From Psychrobacillus glaciei (GTDB taxonomy: Bacteria; Bacillota; Bacilli; Bacillales_A; Planococcaceae), in NCBI RefSeq assembly GCF_008973485.1, contig NZ_CP031223.1:3224001-3288000 (forward strand): a stretch of DNA of 64,000 nt, read 5' to 3'. Numbering within the stretch: position 1 is the stretch's first letter; every line of letters begins with the position of its first letter. Below, piece after piece: positions 1-8,313 of this stretch. The position numbers and the translations under genes are program-made. The notes under the pieces are model-generated. The model did not search any database, had not been told where the DNA came from, and saw nothing but the letters and a program-made list of their open reading frames with translations.

Positions 1-307
1 TTCTTCTTGCACTGACCTGCTTTGTTAGTAAAAAAGGCTCTACTCCTTATTGAAGTAAAGCAACCGTTAGCCATCCATGAAGCGCAAAAACCAGTGCTTC
101 ACCATAGAGAATGAAAATGGTTAGAGGAGTCAATACTAGTAGTCCACCGAAATCAATAGACTTATTAATATCCGCTCTCCTCTTTTTTTACGATTAAGCA
201 GGGTTCTTCTTAAGTATTGTCATTTTTCTTTTCTTGAAGAAATTAATTTTCATGGTAGTTGAAGAGTGAAAAGAATAAAAATCAAATTTGCTACCTTGAC
301 AAACTTC
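1..307. other. Intergenic region with a repeat copy and a possible gene remnant
   Basis: This stretch holds one copy of a terminator-bearing repeat (about 12-70). The minus strand from about 200 down to 50 reads as a ~47-residue hydrophobic frame (…GGLLVLTPLTIFILYGEALV…) ending in TAA just before the repeat. It has no start codon with an SD and is closed upstream near a run of seven A. It may be the 3' end of a decayed small membrane-protein gene. I see no intact gene here. Confidence 0.4.
12..70 (-). repeat. Repeated terminator-bearing element, copy 1
   Basis: On the minus strand a stem (arms close to GCTTTACT and AGTAAAGC, around CAATAAGG) is followed by CTTTTTT, so it can act as a rho-independent terminator. 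Nearly identical copies lie at 1445-1510 and 1854-1920. Here one arm is slightly altered (GCTCTACT on the plus strand). Confidence 0.7.
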
Positions 308-793
308 CTACAAGAGGTTCATCTCCTTTTTAGAGACTATCTTAAAAACATTCTTGTATGCTATAAATAGCATGAATCCTATAAAACAACTTAGTAGGTT
401 TAGAATAATGTCATCCATATCAAAATAACCTAAAAAGGAAATTAATTGAATAATCTCTATGCAGAGTATCAACAAAAAACAAGAAATCATCGTTTTAATT
501 ATATTTCTTTGGGAAGTAAAAGCCGCGGGTATTAGGAATCCCATAGGTATAAAAGGAATGATATTACCTAGTATATTTTTAAGAGCTATGTCATAACTCA
601 TATAACTTATATAAGTCTCAATTGTTCTAAAAGGAACTAAGTTTGCACCTGATTCTCCACGAGCTCTACGCTCCATATTATCTTGTATGGTATAGATAAC
701 ATGGTGTATATTCCCATTAAATTTAATCACAATAAAATTAAGCACTAATAATATGTATATAATAAAAAGACTTTTCCAGACATTTTTAAACAT
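308..793 (-). CDS. VanZ family membrane protein
   Basis: This is a 161-residue integral membrane protein with about four hydrophobic segments. It has the VanZ-family features NLVPF, then NILGNIIPFIPMGFLIP, then a CIEIIQL…DMDDIILNLL segment near the end. VanZ-like proteins are widespread in Firmicutes; VanZ itself gives low-level teicoplanin resistance, but most relatives are uncharacterised. The ATG at 793 is preferred because GGAGG lies 9 nt upstream; an in-frame TTG at 811 has no SD. It stands alone in an islet of small membrane proteins. Family call is firm, cellular role unknown. Confidence 0.85.
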   Translation of the reverse strand: MFKNVWKSLFIIYILLVLNFIVIKFNGNIHHVIYTIQDNMERRARGESGANLVPFRTIETYISYMSYDIALKNILGNIIPFIPMGFLIPAAFTSQRNIIKTMISCFLLILCIEIIQLISFLGYFDMDDIILNLLSCFIGFMLFIAYKNVFKIVSKKEMNLL

Positions 794-856
794 CCTTGAA
801 AACCTCCACAATTTTTCTTCACTTGTTTTGATTTGATTTTACCGATTAAATTTTCT

Positions 857-950
857 AACTAAACTGCTGCGTTAGTTCAATAAGGAAAAAGAGTTACCTA
901 TGGCAACCCCATGATTTTTTACTAAAGCACACCGTTAGCTTAATTGAAAA
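857..950. repeat. AACTAA…TTAGTT inverted-repeat element (degenerate copy)
   Basis: A 21-bp unit at 857-877 has AACTAA and TTAGTT arms around ACTGCTGCG, followed by CAATAAGGA and a second GTTAGC-like motif near 934. The same 21-bp unit recurs at 2318-2338, and its arms flank the terminator elements at 1445 and 1854. Confidence 0.5.
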
Positions 951-1035
951 ACACTGCACAAATGGCATCAAAGGTTCCCTCAATTTTATGCCTATTTTTT
1001 ATTAAGCATTATATTCTCCTCTTTGCCATCTATTA

Positions 1036-1374
1036 TTACTTTAAAAACAAGTTCTGACCTTCACAATTTGAATAGCAACTCTTTTTAAATGCTGTACCTT
1101 CTAATACTCCTTCGTCATTTAAAAAACCAACACCTCCAGATGTTGGTTCTTTAAAACCTACCTCATAAAGAACTTCCTTATTAAAAAGTTCTTCTAAATT
1201 TCCGCCTTTATATTCTGCAATGAAAGTTCCCTCAATTGAACCATTATTCTTATTGATATTAAATTTTACTATCCAATTTTCATTTTCCCCAAAAAACGTT
1301 GAGGTTTTGCCATTACAAGCCGAAAGCAATACTACCAACAAAAGAAAAAGAATTATAGAAACAGTCTTACGCAT
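1036..1374 (-). CDS. Small predicted lipoprotein, function unknown
   Basis: This 112-residue protein has a typical lipoprotein signal: MRKT, a hydrophobic stretch to about residue 18, then the lipobox LLSAC with the cysteine near position 20. It should therefore be attached to the outer face of the membrane. The mature part is short and polar, with two cysteines near the C-terminus (KKSCYSNCEG). I recognise no domain. The ATG at 1374 follows a GTGAGG SD at good spacing; the upstream ATG at 1392 lacks one. Repeat copy 2 lies upstream and marks the end of the preceding gene. Confidence 0.7.
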   Translation of the reverse strand: MRKTVSIILFLLLVVLLSACNGKTSTFFGENENWIVKFNINKNNGSIEGTFIAEYKGGNLEELFNKEVLYEVGFKEPTSGGVGFLNDEGVLEGTAFKKSCYSNCEGQNLFLK

Positions 1375-1444
1375 TATATCTAACCTCACCATATTTCTTA
1401 TTTTAACTATAACTATTCTACTTATTTTCTAAATTTCCTTCTCA

Positions 1445-1510
1445 AACTAACCTGCCCCGTTAGTAAAAAAGGCTTTACTCCTTATTGAAGTAAAGCACTC
1501 CTTTAGTTTA
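1445..1510 (-). terminator. Repeated terminator-bearing element, copy 2
   Basis: On the minus strand a perfect 8-bp stem (GCTTTACT/AGTAAAGC) is followed by CTTTTTT. AACTAA and TTTAGTT flank the unit. It sits 3' of the 1533-1739 gene and should terminate it. Confidence 0.75.
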
Positions 1511-1532
1511 ATAAGGATTTTTTTCTAGCTAA

Positions 1533-1739
1533 CTAATTGTCGTCTTTTTTGGATTGAATATATTTTTGAGTATATAATCCTGCATTAAAAACAGCTATTA
1601 TCATTAAAAAGTAAAAAAACGTCGAACCAAAAAATGAATTTTTATTCTCGGTAATCTCAATATAAGAAAAAGAAGCAATAACAAAAAGAATGGCAGTTAT
1701 TATGTAAAGTATAAATTGACCTTTTGCAGATTTTATCAT
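1533..1739 (-). CDS. Small two-TM membrane protein
   Basis: This 68-residue protein has two hydrophobic helices (about residues 8-28 and 38-58) and a charged C-terminus (QSKKDDN). No family is recognised. The ATG at 1739 has GGGAGG 8 nt upstream; a GTG at 1748 overlaps that SD. It is followed directly by the repeated terminator at 1445-1510. Confidence 0.65.
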   Translation of the reverse strand: MIKSAKGQFILYIITAILFVIASFSYIEITENKNSFFGSTFFYFLMIIAVFNAGLYTQKYIQSKKDDN

Positions 1740-1853
1740 AGTATTCACCTCCCGCTTTATAATTTAATAAATAATTCAATTCTCATCCATATGCTTAAAA
1801 AATATCCAGATAGTAGTTACTTCGACAACTTCTCAAAAATACCCTGTTTATTC

Positions 1854-1920
1854 AACTGAACTGCTGTGTTAGTAAAAAAGGCTCTACTCCTTATTGAAGT
1901 AAAGCACCTCATTACTTTAA
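1854..1920 (-). terminator. Repeated terminator-bearing element, copy 3
   Basis: This is the same unit as at 12-70 and 1445-1510, again placed 3' of a minus-strand gene (1971-2204). On the minus strand the hairpin precedes a run of T. Confidence 0.7.
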
Positions 1921-1970
1921 GTACATTTCTTCACATTGTCTATAAAATAATAATACACCTGTTGAGTATG

Positions 1971-2204
1971 TTACTCTTTTTTCTTATCTGACAGCAAATA
2001 TGCCCATACAAGTATTACTGCAATAATTGTAGTAATTATAGAATATCTAAAAATATGAAAGAAAAACTCTGGATAAGGCGTTACAACAGATGAAGTCATC
2101 CCCTCAAAATCAGTTGTCCATTCTACTCTTTTCATAAAGACTGCTAATAAGAAGAAAGTAACAATCAATGAATATATCCCTGTTTTCACTAAGATTTTCT
2201 CCAT
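1971..2204 (-). CDS. Small two-TM membrane protein
   Basis: This 77-residue protein has TM helices at about residues 8-24 and 50-70, separated by a short polar loop, with a lysine-rich tail (SDKKKE). The start ATG at 2204 has an AGGGGGA SD. No family is recognised. It is the first of four minus-strand small genes in this islet, each apparently its own unit with the repeated terminator behind three of them. Confidence 0.65.
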   Translation of the reverse strand: MEKILVKTGIYSLIVTFFLLAVFMKRVEWTTDFEGMTSSVVTPYPEFFFHIFRYSIITTIIAVILVWAYLLSDKKKE

Positions 2205-2644
2205 TTAAAATCCCCCTAAAATGTAACGTTCTTGGTTCAATAGTGGAAGCTGAACAAAAGACGTTTGAGTTATTGTTTATTTCCATATTACCATATTCAT
2301 CCTAATGTACCGTCTTCAACTAAACTGCACCTTTAGTTTAAGTGTAGACCTTTACAAACTTATTCTTATTTTAATATAAATATCCAGTTTTAGTTAAACT
2401 AATTTAATCAGATGCGGGAAAGGTGTCACCATGCATTTTACGATAAATCAATCTTTTCCTTTAACATAGCCTTTATTAAAAATGCCTATCTCATCCTTTC
2501 ATGAGATAGGCGTACTAGATTGAGGTCAAAGTGTTTGGTGAATGTCAAAATTCTTTAACCTTTTGATTTTTTATTCATTTCCCCTCTCATTCTGTAGTTA
2601 TTTTACATCATCGCAGTATAATCCTTGATAAGTAGAAAGAGGAA

Positions 2645-2755
2645 AAAGATGCGAGATTCCTGCGGAAGAACGGACTAGCGAGACCCTGCACGAAGCATAG
2701 CGAAGGAGGAGGCTCGATGGTTCGTCCGCCGAAAGCGAGTGTCTTTTTCCGACCT
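2645..2755. repeat. GC-rich dispersed intergenic repeat
   Basis: The segment carries AGATTCCTGCGGAAGA, GAGACCCTGCACGAAGC, GAAGGAGGAGGCTCG and CCGCCGAAAGCGAGTG blocks. They resemble, from memory, a repeat common between genes of many Bacillaceae. Its GC content is far above the surroundings. Only one copy is in this window. Confidence 0.55.
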
Positions 2756-2831
2756 CGATTTTTCTTACTTTCTATTTTATAGAAAAATGACTGTAGAAAA
2801 ACTCTTTTTTAATGAGTTTGTCAACAGTCTA

Positions 2832-2866
2832 AAACGCCTATCTCATCCTTACATGAGATAGGCGTT
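2832..2866 (-). terminator. Terminator of yhgE
   Basis: A stem AACGCCTATCTCAT/ATGAGATAGGCGTT lies immediately 3' of the yhgE stop codon. A near-identical hairpin sits about 350 bp further downstream at 2484-2512. Confidence 0.7.
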
Positions 2867-2874
2867 CTTCGTAT

Positions 2875-5064
2875 TTAAGCTTCTGCTGATTGCTTAGAAT
2901 AACGTTTTTTGAACAATAATAGGAAATATCCAAATGTTAATGCCAAACAAACAAGCATGAACCCTATTAGCACACTATTGTTATACCAGTAATAGCTTAC
3001 ATCTCCTGTTGATATTGCCGCTCTGAAACTTTGAATAGAATACCCCATCGGTAATAACTTATTGAAAATTTGTAATTGGTGTGGAATCAATTCTAAAGGG
3101 AAAGTTCCAGCACTTGTTGAAAGTTGTAGAATTAATATTAGAATAGCGACAAATCTACCTGGATTATCTAAAATAGAAACAAGGAGCTGTACGATAGCTA
3201 AGTACGTAAAACTTGTAATAATCGCAGTAAGGATGAGCATTCCAACGCTTTGTGTTTCTAATTTTAGGACAAATAATGCAATTGCTACTACAATTAAAGA
3301 TTGTAAAATACCTACAACCGCAAGGACCACAGTTTTACTTGCAAACCATTTTGCTCCACCTGTCGGCTTAACAGCTGTTTGTACTAATGGGAATACAACG
3401 GAAATTATTAATGCCCCAACAAATAAACCGAGTGATAAGAAGTAAGGAGTTAAGCCTGTTCCATAGTTCGGTACGGCATTTATTTCTTCCTTCTTCACAT
3501 CTACTGGAGAGGCTACCATATCATAGGTCCCATCATTCGCACTTACTTTTCCAGCTTCGTTACTTGCATCTTGTAAACTCGATTGCAATGTATTTGTTCC
3601 ATCTAGTAATGCTTTCGTACCGTCTTCTAATTTCGTTGAACCATCTGCAATTTCTCCAGATTTTTCAGCCAATGTTCCTGTTCCTTGTTGTAATTGCGTT
3701 GAACCTGATTTCAACTGATTTAAACCACTAACTAAGCTAGTTGAACCTGCATAAGCTTGGTTAACTCCTGTGTTAAATTCTTTCATTTTTGCAGTTAGCG
3801 TATTTGTGCCTGTTGCTAAGTTTGTAGAACCTTCTATTAATGCAGCTGATGATTCATTTAATTTTGCAACGCCTTGGCTAGCTTGTGCATATCCAGCACT
3901 CAATTGTGCTGCTCCGCTATGGACTTGAGCTGTACCATTTGATAATGCAGTTGTTCCATCCGTTAGCTTTTCTAAGCCTGCAGTTACAGTTGAACTTCCA
4001 GTCTCCAGTTGCTTCAATGTTTCTGTTAAGGCAGCGGCTTGTTCTGTTGGAAGTGTTGAGCTAATTTCTGCAATTTGTTTTGATAGTGCTTGAATACCCG
4101 ATGTTACTTGGGAAGAGCCTTTTGATAATTGTTCTGCACTTTCTTTTAATGTAGAAGAACTCGTTTGTAATTGTGCTAATGAATCAATCAACGCTTTGTC
4201 TTTTTCACTAAGTAATTGATAGCTTTCATTCAATTTCGCTACATTTGCTGTATACAATGAAATACCAGTTTTTAATGATTCAGCACCTGTTGCTGTTTGG
4301 CTAGCACCTTCTGTTAATTGGGAAGAACCATTAGATAGTTTAGATAAACCATCGTTTAATTCAGTCGAACCAGTTGTTGCTGATTGTATACCTGTTGCAA
4401 CTTTTCCTGTTCCCTCACGAAGCTCAATCGTGCTGCTCGCCAATTGCTCTAAATATCCTTTCAAATCACTTGCACCATTATTAACTTTAGATGCACCATC
4501 TTTTAATTTTCCTGCACCATCTGATGCATCTGAAAAACCGTTCCCCATTTTTGTAATTGAATCGAAAAGTTGCTCCGCATATGTTGTAGTAACTTCTTCA
4601 TTCACCTGAGTACGAATGCGTTCCATCGCTGTTGCTCCAATTTGGGAGGAAAGGAAGTTGTTCCCCTCATTTGGCTTATATGTTATCACCATTTTTTGTG
4701 GGTGATCATCCAATAAAGTAGTTGCATGCTGAGAAAAATTTTCCGGTATTTCGATTAATAAATAATAGTCTCGGTTTAATAAACCTTTTTCCGCTTCTTC
4801 TTTGTTCACTGAAACAAAATCGAATTGGTCGCTTTCCTCTAATTTGTCTGTCAATTCCTTCCCCAGTACAAGTTGTTTACCATCTAACTCAGCACCCCTA
4901 TCTGAATTGACAATTGCTACCGGTAAATGATTTAAGTTTGAATATGGGTCCCAAAAAGCCCATAAATACACTACTGCGTACAAAACTGGAATAAATAAAA
5001 CTGCAATAATTGAAATTAGCATTTTTTTATCTTTAAAAATACTCTTCCATTCTGATTTAATCAT
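2875..5064 (-). CDS. yhgE: YhgE/Pip-family membrane protein
   Basis: This 729-residue protein has an N-terminal TM (about 15-37), an extracytoplasmic region, and about five C-terminal TMs (from about 545). Between about 185 and 520 lies a long heptad-like region rich in L..G…L..G/S motifs, the hallmark of the YhgE/Pip family. Relatives include Lactococcus Pip (phage receptor) and ESX-linked EsaA; YhgE itself is poorly characterised. The start has a GGAGGG SD. It follows the TetR gene on the same strand with a palindromic operator in the gap, as in B. subtilis yhgD-yhgE. Confidence 0.88.
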   Translation of the reverse strand: MIKSEWKSIFKDKKMLISIIAVLFIPVLYAVVYLWAFWDPYSNLNHLPVAIVNSDRGAELDGKQLVLGKELTDKLEESDQFDFVSVNKEEAEKGLLNRDYYLLIEIPENFSQHATTLLDDHPQKMVITYKPNEGNNFLSSQIGATAMERIRTQVNEEVTTTYAEQLFDSITKMGNGFSDASDGAGKLKDGASKVNNGASDLKGYLEQLASSTIELREGTGKVATGIQSATTGSTELNDGLSKLSNGSSQLTEGASQTATGAESLKTGISLYTANVAKLNESYQLLSEKDKALIDSLAQLQTSSSTLKESAEQLSKGSSQVTSGIQALSKQIAEISSTLPTEQAAALTETLKQLETGSSTVTAGLEKLTDGTTALSNGTAQVHSGAAQLSAGYAQASQGVAKLNESSAALIEGSTNLATGTNTLTAKMKEFNTGVNQAYAGSTSLVSGLNQLKSGSTQLQQGTGTLAEKSGEIADGSTKLEDGTKALLDGTNTLQSSLQDASNEAGKVSANDGTYDMVASPVDVKKEEINAVPNYGTGLTPYFLSLGLFVGALIISVVFPLVQTAVKPTGGAKWFASKTVVLAVVGILQSLIVVAIALFVLKLETQSVGMLILTAIITSFTYLAIVQLLVSILDNPGRFVAILILILQLSTSAGTFPLELIPHQLQIFNKLLPMGYSIQSFRAAISTGDVSYYWYNNSVLIGFMLVCLALTFGYFLLLFKKRYSKQSAEA

Positions 5065-5086
5065 TTATTTCCCTCCTAATACTGTG

Positions 5087-5109
5087 TGACCAAATTACTC
5101 AATTGGTCA
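5087..5109. promoter_or_regulatory. Palindromic operator between yhgD and yhgE
   Basis: A perfect 7-bp inverted repeat TGACCAA-N9-TTGGTCA lies 22 bp upstream of the yhgE start. It is the likely site of the adjacent TetR-type repressor. A weaker 23-bp site of the same layout (TGACCAG…ACAGTCA) lies at about 5727-5749 in front of the regulator gene. Confidence 0.7.
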
Positions 5110-5131
5110 TTTTGATTCAAAAAAAGAAGTC

Positions 5132-5701
5132 TCAAGTTAAGAGACTACGAAAAATAGTGTCCTGAAACAAATTAGTAATACACTCTTCAGAAAGAGGTTC
5201 TTTATGTGTCAAATCCCAATCTACCACAAATGCTAAGTAAGCTTTAAATAGTAGATACGCAACAAGTTCACTATTCACATTACTAATTTCACCTTTTACA
5301 ATTGCCTTTTCCATTTTCGTTTGAATAAATGAAACGATCTCTTGTTCAATTTGTTTCAAAACATGCTGTACTGCAGGAGTTCGCAACTCCTTCTCTTCCG
5401 CAATAATTTTAGCAAATAGCTGGTGTGTTTCACGGAATTCTAACATTTTCATTAGTGCATGATGAGCATTGTCTTGAAACGAGGCTTCCTCTTTCAAGAC
5501 ATTCTGCGCTTCCGTTTTCATTTCATTTATCATTCGAAGTACAATTTCTTGAAAAAGGATATCTTTGTTTTCAAAAAAAGTATAAATAGTACCTTTTCCA
5601 ACATTCGCGATTTTAGCAATTTGGTCCATGGTAGTTGCTTTGAAACCAAATAGAGAAAAGGATTTTGTAGCAGCTAGAATTATTTCCTGTCTACGGTCCA
5701 C
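5132..5701 (-). CDS. yhgD: TetR/AcrR-family transcriptional regulator
   Basis: This 189-residue protein has an N-terminal TetR helix-turn-helix (about residues 10-55, ATTMDQIAKIANVGKGTIYTFFENKDILF) and a divergent helical ligand-binding C-terminal half. It lies directly upstream of yhgE on the same strand, the arrangement of B. subtilis yhgD-yhgE, and likely represses both. The start at 5701 is TTG or GTG-type (the sequence reads GAGATGAGCAATAG before it), so the exact start is uncertain by a few codons. Inducer unknown. Confidence 0.85.
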   Translation of the reverse strand: MDRRQEIILAATKSFSLFGFKATTMDQIAKIANVGKGTIYTFFENKDILFQEIVLRMINEMKTEAQNVLKEEASFQDNAHHALMKMLEFRETHQLFAKIIAEEKELRTPAVQHVLKQIEQEIVSFIQTKMEKAIVKGEISNVNSELVAYLLFKAYLAFVVDWDLTHKEPLSEECITNLFQDTIFRSLLT

Positions 5702-5759
5702 TATTGCTCATCTCCTAAAATAAAAATGACCAGAAAACCATTACAGTCATCTAGTCATT

Positions 5760-5788
5760 ATAATACGCTTATTTTATTTTATGTGCAA
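5760..5788 (-). promoter_or_regulatory. Predicted sigma-A promoter of yhgD-yhgE
   Basis: On the minus strand TTGCAC (5788-5783) is followed after 17 bp by TATTAT (5765-5760). The degenerate TGAC…GTCA operator lies just downstream, which fits autorepression by the TetR protein. Confidence 0.55.
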
Positions 5789-5792
5789 GTAT

Positions 5793-6263
5793 TTATTTGT
5801 GATGCATATCACCCATAGAATCATCACTTTCGTCTGACATTACTTTGCTCATATCAGGATTGCCGACTTTTAGTTCTTGTTTTGGCATTACATGTAATCC
5901 GCGCGCGTTTGTGTGAGCGAACATATAATAAACACCATCATGATCAAAAGTGTAATTTGCTTCATATACACCGTCTTTTATTAATTTACCTTCTAACATG
6001 GTACCGTGCTCACGCATTCCAGACTCCCACACCTCGAATTCCACTTGGTCTGCATCGTCTACTGCTTTATCACCTTGTGTCACTTTTGCAGATAATGCAA
6101 CTTTTTGACCAACAGGCAATGTTTCTGGCGTTTGAATATTGACTACTACTTCTTCAAGCGTACCTTCATTATGTGAATGCGAGTCATGCGTTGTTGCTTC
6201 TTTCCCACCGCAACCCGCTAAAGTTAATGTTGTTAATGCTAAAACGGTTAATATTTTTTTCAT
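5793..6263 (-). CDS. YtkA-like (FixH-type) lipoprotein
   Basis: This 156-residue lipoprotein has the signal MKKILTVLALTTLTLAGCGG and a lipobox LAGC. The mature protein starts with a His-rich stretch (HDSHSHNE), carries a YtkA-like beta-sandwich domain (about 40-130), and ends in a Met/His-rich tail (MGDMHHK). Such His/Met clusters could bind metal; that is inference. The ATG at 6263 overlaps the stop of the kinase gene by 4 nt (ATGA) and has GGAGG inside that gene, so translation is probably coupled. It is the last gene of the four-gene operon. Confidence 0.85.
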   Translation of the reverse strand: MKKILTVLALTTLTLAGCGGKEATTHDSHSHNEGTLEEVVVNIQTPETLPVGQKVALSAKVTQGDKAVDDADQVEFEVWESGMREHGTMLEGKLIKDGVYEANYTFDHDGVYYMFAHTNARGLHVMPKQELKVGNPDMSKVMSDESDDSMGDMHHK

Positions 6264-7642
6264 ATGAATGAATCCTCCCAAATAGGTAATGTAATGTGTA
6301 CTGTCGTTCCTTTTCCTACTTCACTTGTAAAAGCTAGTTTTCCTTTTTGCATCGAAATTAGTTGCGAAGCGATTGAAAGTCCTAAACCAGTTCCTCCGTC
6401 TGAACGGCTTCTCGCTTTATTTACTCGATAAAAGCGTTCTGTAATGTGTGTTAAATGCTCTGCCTCAATCCCGCATCCTTCATCCTTTATCGTAATAGTA
6501 TTATTCGAATTTGCAATAAAAATAGTCGCTCCTACAGGCGAATAACGAATAGCATTTTCCATTATATTAATCAGAATTCGCTTCGTCATTTGTTCATCTG
6601 CAGCTAATATAAGTTCTTCATCCACATCAATGGAAAATTTCAATTTCTTTCCTTGTATATTGGAGCGTTCAAGGTGGATTACTTCTCGAATGGACTCCGC
6701 AACGATGAGTGGGGAAATCTCTACACTTTCTATACCTTCAGTTCTTGAAACAGTCAGCAAATCATTTGTCAGCTTTTGCATGCGATTTGCTTCTCTCACA
6801 ATGAGGTGATAAATCTCTTCTTTTTGCTCTTCACTTACTAAGTTTTGTTCAAATGCTTCTCCATACCCTTTAATATAACTAATGGGCGTTCTTAATTCAT
6901 GGGATACAATAGAGAGGAAGTCTTGTTTTTTTTCATCCTCTTCTTGAATGGAAGCAGCCATTTGGTTAAACGTTTGTGCAAGCTCTCCCACTTCATCCTG
7001 CGATTTTACTTCAACCCTCGTATCATAGTTTCCATTAGCCATTGAAATAGCTGCTTCTTTTAGTTTCGCCAAAGGAGTCAGCACTCTTTGTAAACTTTTT
7101 AAACTAATAAACGCCATGGCGATTAATAATAAAGAGACGATTCCTATTAAAAAGAAAATATCATTGGATGCTAGTTCCGTTATTTTCGTTAATGGTACAT
7201 ACAAATAAATGATTCCTTCTAATCGATTTTCATCCACAAGAGGATAGATAACCGACACAACTTCTCTGTCAAAGCGACTCTCAAATCCACGCTTTGTAAC
7301 TGGATTCCCCGCTATTAACTTCGCGCGTTCATCTGCTCCGATTAAACTATCATAGTCGATATCAAACGGAATGCATGCACTTAGTTCTCGCGGATTTCGT
7401 ACGGTAAAAACTTCAATATTGGAAAATCGATTATATGCTTCCGTTTGTTTGATAAAATCATCTGTGACAACCCCGCCACTATATGTACGTTGGATATTTT
7501 TCGCAACTTCTTTCATAGAAGTTTCGGTATGCTGCACATAAAGTTCTTCATAAAGGAAGTTAGAGAATATTACTAAAAAAACAATAGTAATGGTAATAAA
7601 GGCAAGTAAGAGCATCCAAATTTTAAAGGATAACTTTTTCAT
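6260..7642 (-). CDS. Membrane sensor histidine kinase
   Basis: This 460-residue kinase has TM1 (about 8-30), an extracytoplasmic sensor domain (about 31-160), TM2 (about 162-182), HAMP (about 184-236), a HisKA motif FLSIVSHELRTP with His248, and a C-terminal ATPase domain with N, G1 (DEGCGIEAEH) and G2 (GGTGLGLSI) boxes. It overlaps the response regulator gene by 4 nt, so the two form a cognate pair. Signal unknown; lipoproteins flank the pair in the operon, which suggests an envelope or extracytoplasmic cue. Confidence 0.92.
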   Translation of the reverse strand: MKKLSFKIWMLLLAFITITIVFLVIFSNFLYEELYVQHTETSMKEVAKNIQRTYSGGVVTDDFIKQTEAYNRFSNIEVFTVRNPRELSACIPFDIDYDSLIGADERAKLIAGNPVTKRGFESRFDREVVSVIYPLVDENRLEGIIYLYVPLTKITELASNDIFFLIGIVSLLLIAMAFISLKSLQRVLTPLAKLKEAAISMANGNYDTRVEVKSQDEVGELAQTFNQMAASIQEEDEKKQDFLSIVSHELRTPISYIKGYGEAFEQNLVSEEQKEEIYHLIVREANRMQKLTNDLLTVSRTEGIESVEISPLIVAESIREVIHLERSNIQGKKLKFSIDVDEELILAADEQMTKRILINIMENAIRYSPVGATIFIANSNNTITIKDEGCGIEAEHLTHITERFYRVNKARSRSDGGTGLGLSIASQLISMQKGKLAFTSEVGKGTTVHITLPIWEDSFI

Positions 7643-8313
7643 TGATTGACCTCAAAACGATAGCCTATGCCCCATACAGTTTCAATGTATTTTCCAGCAA
7701 CTTCTCCGAGCTTCAAACGCAAAGTCTTAATATGGGTATCGACTGTTCTAGTGCCACCTTCATAGGTAAGACCCCAAAGAAGTTCAAGTAGCTGCTCCCT
7801 CGAAAACACCTTTCCTTCATTTTCCATAAAAAGACGGATAAGCTCATATTCCTTTAATGTAAGCACAAGCTTTTTATCTTCTAATTTTACTTGTCTAGCA
7901 ATAATCTCATTTACTAATAATCCTTTTGTTATCGTCGCATTATTTGTTGTAAATCCAGTTCTTCTTAAAATAGCATTTATCCTTGCAGTGAGCTCTACGG
8001 CTGTGAATGGTTTTACAACATAGTCATCCCCACCAAGCTGAAGCCCTCTGACTATATCACTTTTAGCATCGAGCGCCGTTAAGAAAATAATCGGTACTTC
8101 GGAAAACTGACGAATCTCTTTACAAACAGTAAAACCATCTTTTTCTGGCATCATGACGTCCAAAAGGACAAGATTTATCACTCTATTCTGGACAATTTCA
8201 ATTGCATCATCGCCATTTTCAGCCTGAATTACTTGAAGTCCAGCTTGTCGCAAATGCATCTCGATTAGTCTACGCATATCTTTTTCATCATCTACGACTA
8301 AAACGTTTGTCAT
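7639..8313 (-). CDS. OmpR/PhoB-family response regulator
   Basis: This 224-residue protein has an N-terminal receiver domain with acidic DDE at 8-10, phospho-acceptor Asp52 (LLDVMMPEKDG) and the conserved Lys in YVVKPF, followed by a winged-helix DNA-binding domain (about 130-222, ending in the usual VWGIGYRFE). It overlaps the upstream lipoprotein gene and the downstream kinase gene by 4 nt each. Targets cannot be read from the sequence; autoregulation of the operon is plausible. Confidence 0.93.
   Translation of the reverse strand: MTNVLVVDDEKDMRRLIEMHLRQAGLQVIQAENGDDAIEIVQNRVINLVLLDVMMPEKDGFTVCKEIRQFSEVPIIFLTALDAKSDIVRGLQLGGDDYVVKPFTAVELTARINAILRRTGFTTNNATITKGLLVNEIIARQVKLEDKKLVLTLKEYELIRLFMENEGKVFSREQLLELLWGLTYEGGTRTVDTHIKTLRLKLGEVAGKYIETVWGIGYRFEVNQ

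Larger units (their letters stand above)
2205..2874. other. Intergenic region with repeats and a duplicated hairpin
   Basis: Contents are the 21-bp inverted-repeat unit at 2318-2338, a hairpin at about 2484-2512, a GC-richer dispersed repeat at 2645-2755, and the yhgE terminator hairpin at about 2832-2866. The two hairpins are near-identical (stem GCCTATCTCAT/ATGAGATAGGC). I see no convincing ORF. Confidence 0.7.

Noticed and set aside
3062-3731. Plus-strand ORFs opposite yhgE
   Set aside because: They are shadows of the repetitive L/G/S-rich yhgE coding sequence, with no RBS.
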